A stretch of 64,000 bases of DNA from Hypomesus transpacificus (Eukaryota > Chordata > Actinopteri > Osmeriformes > Osmeridae), in the NCBI RefSeq assembly GCF_021917145.1, contig NC_061061.1, positions 3,171,390-3,235,389 on the forward strand, read 5' to 3'. The translations under genes and the position numbers were made by a program. Below the pieces are notes generated by a model, which searched no databases, was not told the DNA's origin, and worked only from the letters and a program-made list of their open reading frames with translations. Below are positions 36,250 to 49,224 of this stretch, one piece after another (position 1 is the first letter of the stretch; every line of letters begins with the position of its first letter).

Positions 36250-37930
36250 CTTTCTCAATTATACGTGCCTTTTTGTGTTCTTATAACAGAATACCTCTCT
36301 TAGGGTTTAGGTTGGTTGAGGGGCAGTTCTATGGGCGCATGTGAAGCCCTCTGTGACATGCTTGCGTGTAAAAAGGGCTATACAAATACATTTGATTTGA
36401 CTTAGTACGTAGATTGATTTGAGTAATTTGTGGCAGGTGAATAGCTTTCCAGAACAACAGAGCCACAGTGTTTTTTAATGAGTGTTTAGTTTATGATTCA
36501 ATTTGAGCTTTGAGCTCTCATAACTGTAAAAATAGTCCTCACGCCTCAATAGTTAGAACTCATTTCAGTGTTACATTTAGCAGATGCTCTGATCCAGAGC
36601 GACTTACAGTAAGTACAGGGACATTCCCCCGAGGCAAGTAGGGTGAAGTGCCTTGCCCAAGGACACATCATTTGACACGGCCGGGAATCGAACTGGCAGC
36701 TTTCAGATTACTAGCCCGATTCCCTAACCGCTCAGCCACCTGATTATCAGTGTAACTGTCTGTTTTCTACATAATTGTTTCAGTTGATGTGATCACACCA
36801 CGAGAGTGGGATTGCAGCATTAGTCTTTTAAGTGCCTTGAGTTGATCTCTTAGGCGCCTATTGTGAAACTCGATAGGTCTGGAGAGAAATCCCCCCAGCT
36901 CTACCCCCCCCCCCCCGTTCTGGATCATGCTTGGTGCCATTTTTAGTCGCTCAGCTTAAAATGACAGACTCTATAATACTGATAGACGCCACAAACAGGA
37001 AGGGTATGTTCCCATCAACACCTAACGCTTGGTTGTTTAGTCTCACAGCATTTCAAAGTCACGTCTGTCAGTACTAGGGGTCATGGTGCAATACATAAAA
37101 TAAGAATCAGGTGTGATGATGGGTCACAAGGAACGGCACACATAAGCAACGTGTGGACATTTGTAAAAGCCTGGAAGGACATCCTGGTTAGGAACATAAT
37201 CCACTGTTAAGGTCACTGACATTCCTGTGGGACAGAATGATTTAAAGTGATTTATGTAAAGGAATAAAGTGTTGTCTCCAGTTATCTCTTAATTTTATTT
37301 GAACAATCAAATTAAATTCTGAATGGTGTAGACTTAACGTGATTTAATCCAGGGTGTTTATTTGTAATGCTACCAATGTGTTATTCTCATATATTGCTGC
37401 CAATCCAAATTTATTAGTTTGTTTACAGTCAGGGAATCGAAAAATAATGAATGGAGAGAACTGTTGTAAAGATTGTGAATATTTACTGCTTATTATGCTT
37501 TAAAATATGTGCATCAAGAGTATCTAATTATAAGAAATATGAGGGAGGTTATACTATTGCACGTGCACTACCATGTGAATGTAATGACCTGCACAGAGAG
37601 GTCATGAACAGTCTTTGAACTTATTTTTGGGCCAGTCAAAACAGACAGACCATACTGGTAAGTAGGAGCCTAATAAGTGAAAACAACAGTCACTGTAAGT
37701 GTGGTGTTGAAAGAAAAAAAGCATCACACACCACCAAAGAATGGCTTCATTCCCAGTTGATGTGTAACCAATCCAGAAAAGAACATCAAGGTGCCCCCAG
37801 CAAATAGTTCCCAACTTCTTATGTAACTCCACCACCATAAATACACACTGTAACCACACTGGCTCCACCAATTGCCAGAAAGGGGTCAAGCACAGACGCA
37901 CGGGTGTTAAGTCTTGTCTTGGCAGTCAGG
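36250..37930. other. Intergenic stretch PSENEN-HSPB6
   Basis: No coding exon is supported. It contains one full SINE (36571-36742) and a short C run near 36904. The rest is unique-looking. Confidence 0.5.
36571..36742 (-). mobile_element. tRNA-derived SINE
   Basis: Read on the minus strand it starts CAGGTGGCTGAGCGGTTAGG (box A-like), then has GTTCGATTCCC (box B-like), a TGTCCCTGTACTTACTGTAA body and a tail ending CTGCTAAATGTAA. A second copy is at 38839-39022 on the other strand. The tRNA part is Leu/Ser-like, but it is a SINE head and not a tRNA gene. Confidence 0.85.
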
Positions 37931-38137
37931 ACTAACAGGGACGCGCAGGCATCTCAGACTGGTAAGTAACAACTCATTTGAAGTCTAAATATTTCACCCA
38001 CACAAGGTTTTCAAAGCTCACTTGAACAGCAACGTAAAAGTCATCACTCAGTGACTCTTCAGTCCATTCCTTCAACGATACTGTGCGAGGGTGAATTTGA
38101 CACACACCTCAACAACGTTTTGTTTCTCAGACGTGAA

Positions 38138-39221
38138 ATGGATTTCTATCTGCCGCCTACATTTCCTGCAAGTGGTATCCCGTGGGAGCGGGTCATACCT
38201 CCGCTGATTCCACGCACGTTTGGAACCTATCCCTCCGAGTTATTACTTCCAGCAGCTGAAAAGACTGGGACTGCGCAGGTAAAGAAAACATTCCAGAAAC
38301 TATTCCTTTGAAAGTTAGATGGTGAAGCTAGTCCAATGCAAATTTCCTCAAACTTTTTCTTAAAGGGGAATTTTATGTCTTTAAATTAAAAAAAGAAACG
38401 TGTAAGTAGATTAACACAAGCAACTTGATAATGTCATTCTTTCTGACCAATTTAACTTGCAAAACAAAAAACTGTTGGATTAACATGAGTGGAAGTGGAA
38501 AGATGGAGCAAAAAGCTGCGACAGCAAGGATTCCTAATTTCTCTTTGGTACAAATCGATGACCATGTATTTCTCATGTTGGCAGGTGAACTGTGATCAGA
38601 ATGGATTCATGGTTCAGGTTGATGTGAAGCTCTTTAACCCAGAGGAGCTAATGGTCAGGGTAACCGGTCACTTTGTGGAGGTGCAGGGAAAGCATGAGGA
38701 AAAAAAGGTACGTGTGCATGCTCTCACAAGAGCTGTCCTCTTCGCATAATCCATACGCTAAATGGCTGACACATCAACAGCCCAGTGAATCAGCCAGGGT
38801 TGTCAAGATTTTTTACACAAGTCCCAAAGCAAGGGAGTCAGGTGGCTGAGCGGTTAGGGATTCGGGCTAGTAATCAGAAGGTTGCTGGTTTGATTCCCGG
38901 CTGTGCCGAATGACGTTGTGTCTTTGGGCAAGGCACTTCACCCTACTGGCCTTGGGGGGAATGTCCCTGTACTTACTGTAAGTCGCTCTGCAATGGAGCG
39001 TCTGCTAAATGACTAAATGTAACGCATTCCTCTAAGTGTTCTGTGTTTTCAAGGATGGGGCCGGGATGGTGACGAGGCAGTTTAACCGGCGGTACAGGAT
39101 CCCAGACGGAGTGGACACCATGGCCCTGCAGTCTGCGGTGTCTCCTGAAGGCGTTCTCATCATATCAGCACCACTGCTGCAGGGAGAGGAGTCAAGACCG
39201 CTGGCCAATCCGCAACCATAA
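38138..39221 (+). CDS. hspb6: Small heat shock protein beta-6 (HSP20)
   Basis: Exons 38138-38278, 38585-38707 and 39054-39221 give 143 aa (human HSPB6 160). A noncoding first exon probably ends at 37961 (CTG|GTAAGT) and joins 38131 after TTTGTTTCTCAG. The alpha-crystallin domain spans about residues 48-135: DVKLFNPEELMVRV, VEVQGKHEEK, FNRRYRIPDGVD and SPEGVLIISAP are typical. The N-terminus (MDFYLPPTFP) is short and diverged. The protein is an ATP-independent holdase. The HSPB6 name over other small HSPs rests on position between PSENEN and PROSER3/LIN37, as on human 19q13. A SINE sits in intron 2, 32 bp before the last exon. Confidence 0.85.
38839..39022 (+). mobile_element. tRNA-derived SINE in HSPB6 intron
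   Basis: Same family as 36571-36742. It has GTGGCTGAGCGGTTAGG, a box-B-like GTTTGATTCCC, the TGTCCCTGTACTTACTGTAA body and an AAATGTAA tail. Its end lies 32 bp from the exon 3 acceptor. Confidence 0.85.
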
Positions 39222-39650
39222 CACACGCACACATCCACACACCTACCACTTCTAACAAGCCAAAACACATGATGACAGAAGCCTTAAAAATGAGCTGTTA
39301 TGGAAATACAGGCACAAAGACTCCATCCTCCACCACTTGCATAACCAAACGCTCTCTGAGAAGCTTCTGCACGTGCCAAGACACACATTAGCATCCTGGC
39401 ATCATCACGAAAACACCCTGTTCTCTAAGCTTTGTACATACAGAACTGATTCCAACTCCTAATACATCTATCCTTCAAAGCAATAGTTACTCATCAATCT
39501 TAATGTTTTATTAAAACAGCAATTCGTTGTAAATATGATGTAATACAATTTAAACAGTGGACATGTTCAAGTATTGATGCACTATAAAACACCACAAATG
39601 TTGATGTATATTTACCAAGTATTTATTGTTGGAATATTTGTTGTCACATA

Positions 39651-39656
39651 AATAAA
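39651..39656 (+). terminator. hspb6: Candidate HSPB6 poly(A) signal
   Basis: AATAAA, 430 bp past the HSPB6 stop. PROSER3 signals on the other strand (39711-39716 and 39622-39627) flank it, so the two 3' ends may overlap. Confidence 0.5.
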
Positions 39657-39730
39657 TGCACATTATATTTATTTACAAATTATGTTAAAAACACTTCTGC
39701 GTTGTTTTCCTTTATTCTCACCAGTGGCCA

Positions 39731-42700
39731 TCATTCCTCTTGGAGGTCTTCCAACAGTGAGTTTACCTCCCTGAAACAGAGAGAGAAATGATCAAATTTT
39801 AGAGCTTAGTCATGGTTGCTTAAATCCTAAGCCAACAGTCTTGATTGACGAAGGCAATATCAGTGCTATATGAAAAAGGAGGCTCACCAATAGATGTTGT
39901 TGACACTCTGCAGTAGATGCTTATTGCTCATGAAGGTGAGGCTAAGACATACAAACTTGCCTCATTTGTTCCTTCACCCATCTTCTCTGTTTCCGAAGGA
40001 CTTGAAGTAAGGGGTCATCTTCAAACTCCTTCTCATCTGAATCTTAAAAAAAATAAGCGATGATGAAAATGTAACATTTTATAATAAAATATAATACAGT
40101 TGAATACACTGATGGGGAATACACTTTAAATCAAATATTTTTATTTCCACCAATGCATATGTATGGAAATATGTTCAGTGTACACAGGTATAAATAGTCA
40201 AACATGTACAGGGCATTACCAGGCTATAACAGTTTGTGACTATATTGGCACTGGTCCATGATATAATTGCAAGTATACAATAGGGGGCAGTGTTTTATTA
40301 CATTTGTAGCCTACAAAATTTGTCCTCATGCCTTCACGTGTCTGACACATGACACACTTGCCCCCAAAGGTGGATATTAATGGCAAAAGAAATATGAATA
40401 TATATTTTTACAGCTGAGGAAGAAGAGGTTTAAGCCTCGTGCACCACACAGTGACCGGCATCTATTTAAAGAACGGGGTCAAAAGTCTGAGATCCATTCC
40501 TGCTCACCTTCAGCCTCTTGCAGCAGCTGGGAGATGACCTCCGTGGGTGGGTGCACGCTGGCCAGGGGAGCAGGGGATTGTGGGGGTGCGGGAGGGGTGT
40601 ACCGCGGGGAGTCCAGGGACATGGGGGTCCTGGGGCCCGGGGGTGAATCCGGGGTAGGAAACAAAACCCCTGATATGACCTGCCAGGGAGACATTAGATC
40701 GGTCCCTCAGCTGAAATGTACCGGTCCTCCGCTGACAGGCTTTTATATCAATGAAATACCTCGAGGGGTGACTCGGAACGGGTCAGCTGACAAAAGGTGT
40801 GGCCGTCCGAGAATAGTCCAAGTCATGCTCGTACTTCTCAGAAAGTACTGACCTGTCCCAGGGTGCTGTGGATGGGGGAGGGTGGTGGCGCACAGTCTCC
40901 AGGGCGGCCTTCTCTGGTCAACCCCTGAGCTCTCTCCTGCCGGCCAGGATCCCTGCGGTTGTCCTCCCTCCATGCGTGGGCCCTGTCTGGACTCCTGCGC
41001 TGTTGGACTGATGCTAGGCTTTTGTCTGTACGGACGGGCCTCTCAGCATGGTCCCCACGAACCCTGCGGATATTCAACTTCAATAAAACACATCGACGAA
41101 TGGATCGGAAATGGGTTTCGGTTGATAGAACAAACGAGTCTCACCTCGCCTTCTTTTTCTTTCTGCTGGATGTCCCTGGCTGCTTCTCGGACTTCTCCAC
41201 ATGCGTCCTCTGAGGAGCCTCCTTGGTCTTTTGACCCTCAGCCCTCCTCTGCTCATCCACCCACTCCTCCCCCGTCGTCTCGGATGAAGCAGGTGGGGGG
41301 GAGGACTCGTGTTTACTGGCGGGCTCCTCCGTGGAGGTGTCGGCTGAGTTGGCTGGACCTGAGGGCTGCCTTGGGGCTACATTTCTCCCAGAAACCTGCC
41401 ATTTCTGGGGGCTTATCCGGCGCACAGGCTGCGGTGAGGGCCGGTCGGGGCAGGGCAGGACATCGCAGAGGAGGTGCATGTGGGCTGGGACGGGGGCATC
41501 AGACAGCAGTTTGGACACAGTGGGGCTGGAGATGGGAAAAGAAGGCACGAGAGAAGGCGCAGGTTCTGGGCCGCATGGTCCATGGGGGGCTGACTCTGTG
41601 TCCTGAGGGGCAGGGGTGAAGTGAGGCGTGCCTCTACGCCTGCGATCAGCGGAGAAGACGATCTGGGGGTAAAATCAAAGATTAAAAAAATGAATGTTTC
41701 CACATTTGCGAAGAGATTTGGAAACTTTTGGGCAGGCGTGTTAGTGGCAGGTGTAAGTCAAAATACCTTGTGATCCTGCCAGCTGGCTGACTGTGGCTGT
41801 TGTGAAAGTGACTGTGGCCACAGTCTGGCATTTTCCATCTTCCTCCTTAGACGCCACTGGAACAGGATATCCTCCTCAGGGCGTGTGCGATTCGCCGAAC
41901 GACCAAGAGGTTTAAGGACGGGGTTAGCTTGAAAGGAAGCCGTCCTTGGATTCACTGTAGGTTTGATTAAGATTGCACAACAGGGCAGTTGGGGCGGTGC
42001 CTGGTCTAGGATATATGTTTCTTGATGAAGACCTAAGGAGGAATGCCTTAAGAGGAAACTCATCAATGAGACATCTAGGAATACATGCAGCGTGTCACTG
42101 CACTGGATATGGCCTACCAGTGGTGGAGTCTATGAGACTGGGAATGGCAGGCCTGCGGACTGGCTCATCTACACTGACAGGGGAGGAGAAGTCTGAACAG
42201 GCCAGGCCTTCAGAGCTGATGGGGACAGACCCACTGCTGACAGAGTGCTCGCTGGAATCAAAAATACAAGAACTATTGAGTGCAGTCAAAACACAAAACA
42301 ATTTACAATCATTAGGCCTGATTTTGATTTCAGTTTATTCTGAAATAAATGTTTTAATTGAGTAATAAAACTGCACAGATGGTTTTGGTAGTAAAACCAA
42401 AGCATTTAATTGATTGTGAGGCATCAACGGTATACCATCAATGCTACTTGGGCGACAAAGACTGGAACTGCCAGGAATGTATTTGCTAAATACAATGGTC
42501 ACATTATTCAACAAATGCCTTATTAGGACATTTATCAGTCTATGTTAGGGACGGGGACACCAATAAAAATGGTGTATCAAAACAATTTGTTAGTGTCCCA
42601 ATCCCCAAGTAATTTGTACCTTCTGTGTAGCAATCTGTTGGCTCTCTCTTGCAGCTGCAGTATCTCCGAGTCACCAAGGTAACCATGGGAAGAGTCAGAC

Positions 42701-44353
42701 AAGCCCTGGGAATCGGGGTGTGTGTTTGTGTGTGTGTGTGTGGAGGGGGGTTCATTGCATTAGACACAGCATCACAAAAGTGTTTTAAAGGTGCCTCTAA
42801 TGGTCGGGGGCATTTGGGATAGGCCTGTCTTTCTTCTGCTGATGTGGTGTCTATGGAAACAAATGTATCAGGCGACATCCATGGAAATGACTTCTCAAGG
42901 ATTCAAATAAACAAAGACGTTGGCTAGGACATGTTGTGTATAGTTGGTCTTTAAATATTTATGCGCCACAGAGCCGAGTTTGCATGAAGTCCTGGACGTG
43001 TCAAATGATGTGTTACTTGCCTCGGGGGGAATGTCCCTGTACTTACTGTAAGTCACTCTGGTTAAGAGTGTCTGCTAAATGTAAATGTATGCAGACTTTC
43101 TATTATGCAGAACGTCACCTATATGTGATAGGAAGAGTTGTGGAAGACAAAGTATGTCCTTATTGGATGCATTTATTCTGAAAGAACAGCAAGACCAGCC
43201 ACAAACTATCCACATCCATGTTTTCTGACTCACCATAGCACTGAGATCTAGGAGATTTGTGCAGTTGGACAGGGTGGAGTCATGCTGAGGATTGCCGACT
43301 GGGCTCAGAGTGGAGGCCGTGGGGTCGTTTTTCAAACGAAACGAGAACTCTGTTCACAAGAAAATCAGAAAGGGAAGTAAGATGGATTGTGCCTGCTAAA
43401 CACACCGATGAAGCAACTTCTGAACGGGTTATCAAAACAAGGTACTTTTGTCTGAGGTTTGAGTGGGCGTAGAACTGGAGGGTAACGGCGAGGGTGACAG
43501 CCACCAGAAAGGCTCCTGCCCCTCGCTCGTTCCAGCGCCCATCTGTTGACGTTCCTCTCGGCTCTGAGGTCGGCCATGACGGAAGCGCTCAACATACCTG
43601 GGAAGGGGAGCCACAATGGGAAGTTAAAGATTTAGAACACACAAACACATGTATTCAACTGTCCCATGATGCATTGTCATGTAGTGCCCTGTACTTTGCC
43701 AACACTGAATCTTCTTGATCTCCTCTTCCATCAGGATCCATGGACATTCCTGTTTGTTTAGCCTGTGTCACAGCATCTGCATTGGGTGAGGGAGTGGTGT
43801 TGGCTGGGGAGGACCCAAGATCGGTGGAAGGCCAGGATTCTGAGAAACTAGGCTGGGTGCCTGTCGCAGGAAGGGGGTAGAGGACTAAGTGGTTTGCTCC
43901 ACTTAGGAAGCGCTGGTCCTCCGGGCTGAGAGACAGTGTCTGGACAGGCGGCGAGCCGGAAGGCTTGGTGAGTCTAACAGGACTCAGAGTCTGATGTAGG
44001 AAAATGGGATCAAGATGCTGTACATGGAAGCTCTAAAGAAACTTGAGGATTCACTACACTAGAGTCTACGGATTACAGCACTTCATGTTTGTTAACTTAC
44101 TGTTTTCCTTTGATGCTTTGGAAGCTTCTGGGTACGGGTGGGGTTGTAATGAGCCTTTCCCAAAGGAGGATCTTGCACGAATGGGTTCTGCCTTGTAAAT
44201 ACGGCACCAGTACTAAGAAAAATTGAATGCTGAAGCTCTGAAATCAACAAACATATATTCCTGCTGGTGCAATATTTTTTCTGGTTTCTTGAAGTGATTA
44301 GCTAGCTAGTAGTAACTAGTAATGATTTTACCATCAACTCACCTGGACTTCAT
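39731..44353 (-). CDS. proser3: Proline and serine-rich protein 3
   Basis: Exons in 5'-3' order: 44353-44343, 44212-44101, 43990-43695, 43597-43446, 43349-43234, 42705-42620, 42251-42118, 41954-41767, 41662-41145, 41063-40853, 40679-40508, 40042-39961, 39770-39731. All phases agree; about 705 aa. Matches to human PROSER3 include the start region (NPFVQDPPLGKAHYNP), EDSVLAKY..ERFRHGRPQSREER, LLDLS..LQERANRLLHR and RPEEDILFQWRLRRKMENA. The C-terminus ends NSLLEDLQEE. The protein is Pro/Ser-rich and mostly disordered; its function is poorly known. The start of exon 8 could instead be 42005, also in frame. The donor of exon 12 is GC, not GT. It shares an upstream region head-to-head with LIN37. 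Confidence 0.85.
43018..43090 (+). mobile_element. Truncated SINE tail in PROSER3 intron
   Basis: Carries the TGTCCCTGTACTTACTGTAA body and a CTGCTAAATGTAA tail but no tRNA-like head. Confidence 0.75.
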
Positions 44354-45448
44354 ATTACCGAAGCTGTGTACTGAATTTGCAACTTCTGTGCAGAGGGGTT
44401 TGTTGTGGTTCTTGATTTAGGAATAAAACTATTCTAACCAACTACTCAGTAAACTCAGTTGCATTGCCCGCCTTCCGCGTTGGCTGAGTTACGTTGTCAG
44501 TAACCAAGGTACTGTACCAAACGACAAAAGAAAGATTACACGTAAGGCAGTAAATGTGTATCTATTAACACGAATTGACAAATAGATAGAACAAGCAACA
44601 CAACCACCAATCTTACTGGTCATAATCCATAATTCTATATTTGAACAGATAGTGGAATTGTTTTGTTTGTTTACGTAAAACGTCATTTACTACAACACAT
44701 TTTGGCCAATCCGAAAGTAATTTCAAAAGAGCGACGTCAATATGAACCAATGACAAACGTAAAGTTCGTTTTTTTACGTCCAATCAGCAATTAGCAAGAG
44801 ACGTCTACGAGGTAGCGCGCAGAAGTGCAAAGTCGAGCTAAATCAGCTAACCTAACGTTACCAAGTTAGCCACCAGTAACAACATAAGGTACACAACCTC
44901 GCTTGTTGACAATGTTTGAAATTATTTAAAATACACAGCTAAACATATTGCTCATGTAAAATGTATCCGACGAAACTAATACATAACCGAGCTAGCACTA
45001 GTACAGTAGGAATCCTAGTCTAGGACTGTTAGCTAGACAATCAACAGCTAGCTTAACTAGCTACAGTAGCTCTAACACCGTTAGCACAAGAACTACAGTA
45101 TTTTGTTACTTCATTCTAGGTTGGTGGTTTCAGAAACCAAATGTCTCCGAACATATCAGTGTTGTTTGTGTTGATATGGGTCATATACTTTCAGTAGATT
45201 TACCTGCTCAAAATTGTGTATTCTACTAGGACAGTAGTGTAGTCTTGGCCCATTGTTGTGACAATCGTTGACAAGCTATTACTGTGTCTGTGATACATTT
45301 TTGCACCCAGAATTATGCAACATCCTCCTCGATAAAAGACAAATGTAGTAAACGTAATATTGAGGTTAATTTAAGGGCAATTTTTCCCCCCTGTCATTCA
45401 CATGCTATTGTAGTTATTGATGGTCTCCTTGTAATTTTCAGAATCATC
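44354..45448. promoter_or_regulatory. Head-to-head promoter of PROSER3 (-) and LIN37 (+)
   Basis: Three CCAAT boxes (44706-44710, 44747-44751 and 44780-44784) cluster within 80 bp, with TACGTC/GACGTC motifs between. A LIN37 5' UTR exon probably ends near 44888 (AAG|GTACAC). Clustered CCAAT boxes are typical of NF-Y-driven cell-cycle and housekeeping promoters; no TATA box is clear. Confidence 0.55.
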
Positions 45449-47395
45449 ATGCATCACGTAAAGGTCAAGACCGAAAAGCCAGGTATGGGTGCCCTCACTG
45501 CCGTAACATGTGACTTTCAGTTCTAGCTACTGTAGTTGTCAAATCATATATGATTTCTCCCTATGTGCAGATGTAGAGGGGAGTGGTGCTCGCGGCAGAC
45601 TGGATGCAGTTCTACAGGGACTGGTAGAGAAGAGTGACAGTGAAAAGTAAGACACCAGAACCAGTTGATAGATCCTGCTGTGTCAGCTTTGTTTGCTTGC
45701 AGATGCCTTTAGAATTGATCCCAAATGTGTTTGATGGCGTTTAGGTCAGGGGTCTGTGCAGGCCGGTCAAGTTTTTTCATACCAAAATCAACAAAACGTT
45801 TCTGTATAGACCCTCGCTGTACACCGTCATCTGCAAGCCAGGTTTAATCACCCAACAGCAGTGCCCTAAATCCCTAATGCTCTTGTGGCTGAATGGGCAC
45901 AAATGTCCACAGATGCACTCGTAAATATCGTAGAAAGCCTTTCCACAAGAGTGGAACCTGTTATAGCCGGATTTAGGACGGGATGTCATAAAAGTTCCTG
46001 TAGGTGTCCCAATACTTTTGTCTATATAGTGTATGTTTAGTAACTGCTAAATACATCTCTTGGACATTCTTTTTCAGGGAGCAAAATGAAGATGATTCCG
46101 GAAAGATAGCGTCAGACTCATTAAACAAGTATGAATTACATTTTTAAATATTTTTTGCCTTATAATTCAAGTTAGGCTCCTACAATCCTGATTCCATGTT
46201 TTTTCCCCCCAGGGATTTGTCTCCATCCTCTGCTGGAAAGCGGTAAGACTGTTTCCAGAAACCTCTCTTGACTTTAACTGGATAATGAAAGCCCCTAACT
46301 TCTTCGATGTTTTTTTACAGGCAGGCATCCAAGTTCCCCCAACACAGAAGGAAGAAACGGAAGGAGATGGATGATGGTTTATCAGAGACTAACCAACACA
46401 AGCAAAGTAAACCAGGTTTTTCTGATAGAATCTCTCTGCAAATCCTGCAGAGACAATAACTTAAGGCTTGTCACGTTTCCCTTATATTACTCACTGCTTT
46501 ATTCCCATTCGATTACCCCTATGTCTGCCAGATGCGTACATTATCAAGCTGTTCGATCGCAGCGTGGACTTGGCCCAGTTCAGCACCAGTAGCCCCCTAT
46601 ATCCTATATGCCGTGCCTGGATGAGAAACAACCCTGCTGTGAGAGAGAGAGCTGCTTCTCCCAGCCCCCCCCACAGCATGGGAGAGGACGAGGTAGAGTT
46701 GCATCCAGCAGTACGCTGACAACAAATGGAGACATGAATGTATCATTAGCAATCATATGTTAAGGAAGTATATTCAAGTCCATGCATTCAACTAAGGTTT
46801 TTCTTCTGAATTTTCCAAATATCCAGGTTACAGACATGCTGAATGGTAAGGGTCAGAATGTTTACCGCCTCCCTCCTCCTACCTCCTGTCCAATCAGCCC
46901 CTCCGGAGACCCTGTGAATCTGCGGATTCCGCCCACAGAAAAGCCCACCACCACCACCACCAAGGTACTGTTTCGCTTGTGCAGCATGTACAAGATACAT
47001 TTGTATCAATCAAATTCAAATGTTCATAGTTTTTTCTATAATTGTTTTATTTTTGTATCTATGTACAGCCAATAGATGCAGCCCCTGTGTCTGGTCCTCT
47101 TATATATAACCACATGGAGCGCTGGAAAAAAATCAGGCAAAAGTACGCTCTTGACAACTTCATATATTGTAAAATTACTATTGTGATCAAATCTTGATAC
47201 TCTGTAATGTTGTGTTGATGAAGGCAAAGCTCTATCTAACCCACAATAAATAGTTTCTAGTATTTAACCTTTTAACTTCTAACCTTTGAATCCAATTGTG
47301 TTTTTAGATGGAAAGAATCCTCCAATAAAAACCAGTTGAGATACAGTGAAAGCATCCGGATCCTTAAGGAGATGAAGGAGATGTATGACCGTTGA
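45449..47395 (+). CDS. lin37: Protein lin-37 homolog (DREAM/MuvB core subunit)
   Basis: Exons 45449-45482, 45571-45646, 46078-46128, 46213-46242, 46321-46406, 46532-46692, 46827-46964, 47069-47142 and 47308-47395 give 245 aa (human 246). The start [11 protein letters not shown], the basic stretch [13 protein letters not shown], the invariant core [25 protein letters not shown], and the C-terminal [17 protein letters not shown] match LIN37. It binds LIN9/LIN52/LIN54/RBBP4 and is needed for DREAM-mediated repression of cell-cycle genes in quiescence. A decayed Tc1-like end lies in intron 2. The poly(A) signal is in a segment duplicated 3 kb away. Confidence 0.95.
45710..46033. mobile_element. 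Tc1/mariner-like remnant
   Basis: Contains the diverged inner segment (GTTTGATGGCGTTTAGGTCAG) and ends GTCCCAATACTTTTGTCTAT, then ATAGTGTA, a Tc1-type terminal repeat. The other terminus is not visible, and stops break any transposase frame. It lies in LIN37 intron 2. Confidence 0.7.
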
Positions 47396-47485
47396 GGGCA
47401 TCTTGAACCAGCCTACCGACGAAGCCCATTAGAGAGCTGGAAAAGGAGACGGGGTGGAGCCATGGAATGATAATCTATCCTATCA

Positions 47486-47637
47486 TCCTTGGGCACAATA
47501 AAGTTACTGTGTAAACGACACATGCTGAACTTGAGATTTCGCAACAATGCCAGAGCTGTATATGGAGCCCTTGTTCTTACTGTGTCGCCTCAAGAAAGGA
47601 TCCAAAGACATTCACTCACTTTTAGTTCTCTGCAATA
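47486..47637 (+). repeat. 152-bp duplicated segment, copy A (LIN37 poly(A) region)
   Basis: It aligns without gaps to 50644-50795 with 7 mismatches (about 95% identity), in the same orientation. Copy A carries the AATAAA of LIN37 at 47497-47502. Confidence 0.9.
47497..47502 (+). terminator. lin37: LIN37 poly(A) signal
   Basis: AATAAA, 102 bp past the stop. It lies in the duplicated segment; the other copy reads CATAGA here and has lost it. Confidence 0.6.
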
Positions 47638-47639
47638 CA

Positions 47640-49224
47640 TGCGTATTCAAACAAGGGAAGATGTATTTTAGATAAATCTAATTGGCCAATTGTTTTCTAG
47701 CTGTATCTGGTATGATGAATCCAGTATATGATGGTATTTTGGTGCATTGCAGTGTTGTGGTGCATTGTTATTTTTTATAACTAAATGCAGTTTCTTTGCG
47801 ACAAATGTAGAACATGAATGTAAAAATTATTTTCTCACTCTTGACTATGACAAGGATTACCTAAATATGTAAATGATACATTTATATATGTGAATATTTA
47901 AATTGTTCTAATTTGATTAATCATACATGTAATCAATTTCTATGAATTTACTATTGTAATTTGGATTTAATGGGATTAAACTCAATCTTATCAAAGTGAT
48001 AACTTGGCCAAATTTTTTAATAAATCTTTTGAATTTCAGTAATTCATTATGTTGATATTATGAATCTTTCAGTGTTCTACTGAAATTTCATAGTGTGTCA
48101 CGTTACAAGTCAAGGCCAAAAAACTATAATTTTTTCTGTCTGTGAATTTGACTGAACAAGTTATGTCAATGTGCAGTATATAGATTATGTCATGAATGTT
48201 ACAAGAAAAGTTTTGATTTATATGCAACTTAACCGTTAAACTTCTGCAGAGCAAAAACTGTACATGTGGGCCTATAACATACCTTTATTTTGGTGGTTCA
48301 TACTCAAGCCAGGGCTTTTATTTTCATACTATACTGATTCAACCTACATACACAATCATATTATTGTCATCATATTAATGTCCTATCTTGTAAATCTACT
48401 TATTCTTTCTCAGTGTAGACCAGGGCACATTCATTCCTGGAAATGACTGATTTGTAGTGACCCAAATCAGATAAACAGTTGAGTCTTCAAGATATTTAAA
48501 GTCACCTCAACTGTAAAGGTAGGCTACAGTTATTTAGTGTAATGCTCATACAAAATAACAAGGAAAATAGGCCTAGTGGAACATGGAAATTGAGTTAACA
48601 GTTACTATGCAAATAAAAGAGAACATTGACAGGCTACATTTGACATAGGCTTAAGTCTTTATTAAGTTATAGGCTATCAGGGTACAAGTACAACCTTTAG
48701 CCCTTGTTACATTTCATGACAACTACATATATGTTTATACTGTCTAACCGATATTGTTGCTAAGATCTAATTGAAGCTAAGATCGTATGCACTTTATAGT
48801 TTAGTCTTACTCATTGTGTTCTATCAAATAATACTGTGTAGACATATCACTACAAAAGGTATTTGATCAGTTTTGATGGAAGCATCGGTTGGATGTAGGC
48901 TATCGCTCCTACCACTCCTTTGTTGCTGATTCGGTAAACTTTAAACACAAATTGACAGATGCAAGTCATTTCCAAATTAGGTAGGGCCTAAATGTGAACA
49001 ATCAGAGAACAGATGTGAAAAAAACCTTGTCATTAAGCAGTTTTAATCTCGAACTGCACCACGTGTAGACTTCAGGCAACACTTCAAGAATTAACGACAT
49101 AGAAAAGATCAGCGTTGGATAACGGCCAAATTCTAAGTAGCTTGCCTGAGTGCTTGCCTCATCATAGGACAAAGTACATTATGATGCATTTGAAACCCTG
49201 CTCCACCCCCCCACTATGATGAAG
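47640..49224. other. Intergenic stretch LIN37-GPCR
   Basis: AT-rich with no coding exon supported. The right part is probably the GPCR 3' UTR, ending at a minus-strand AATAAA at 48658-48663. Confidence 0.5.

Noticed and set aside
36690-36742. Possible tRNA gene (boxes A and B)
   Set aside because: The tRNA-like part is fused to a SINE body and tail, has diverged arms, and recurs at 38839; it is a SINE head.
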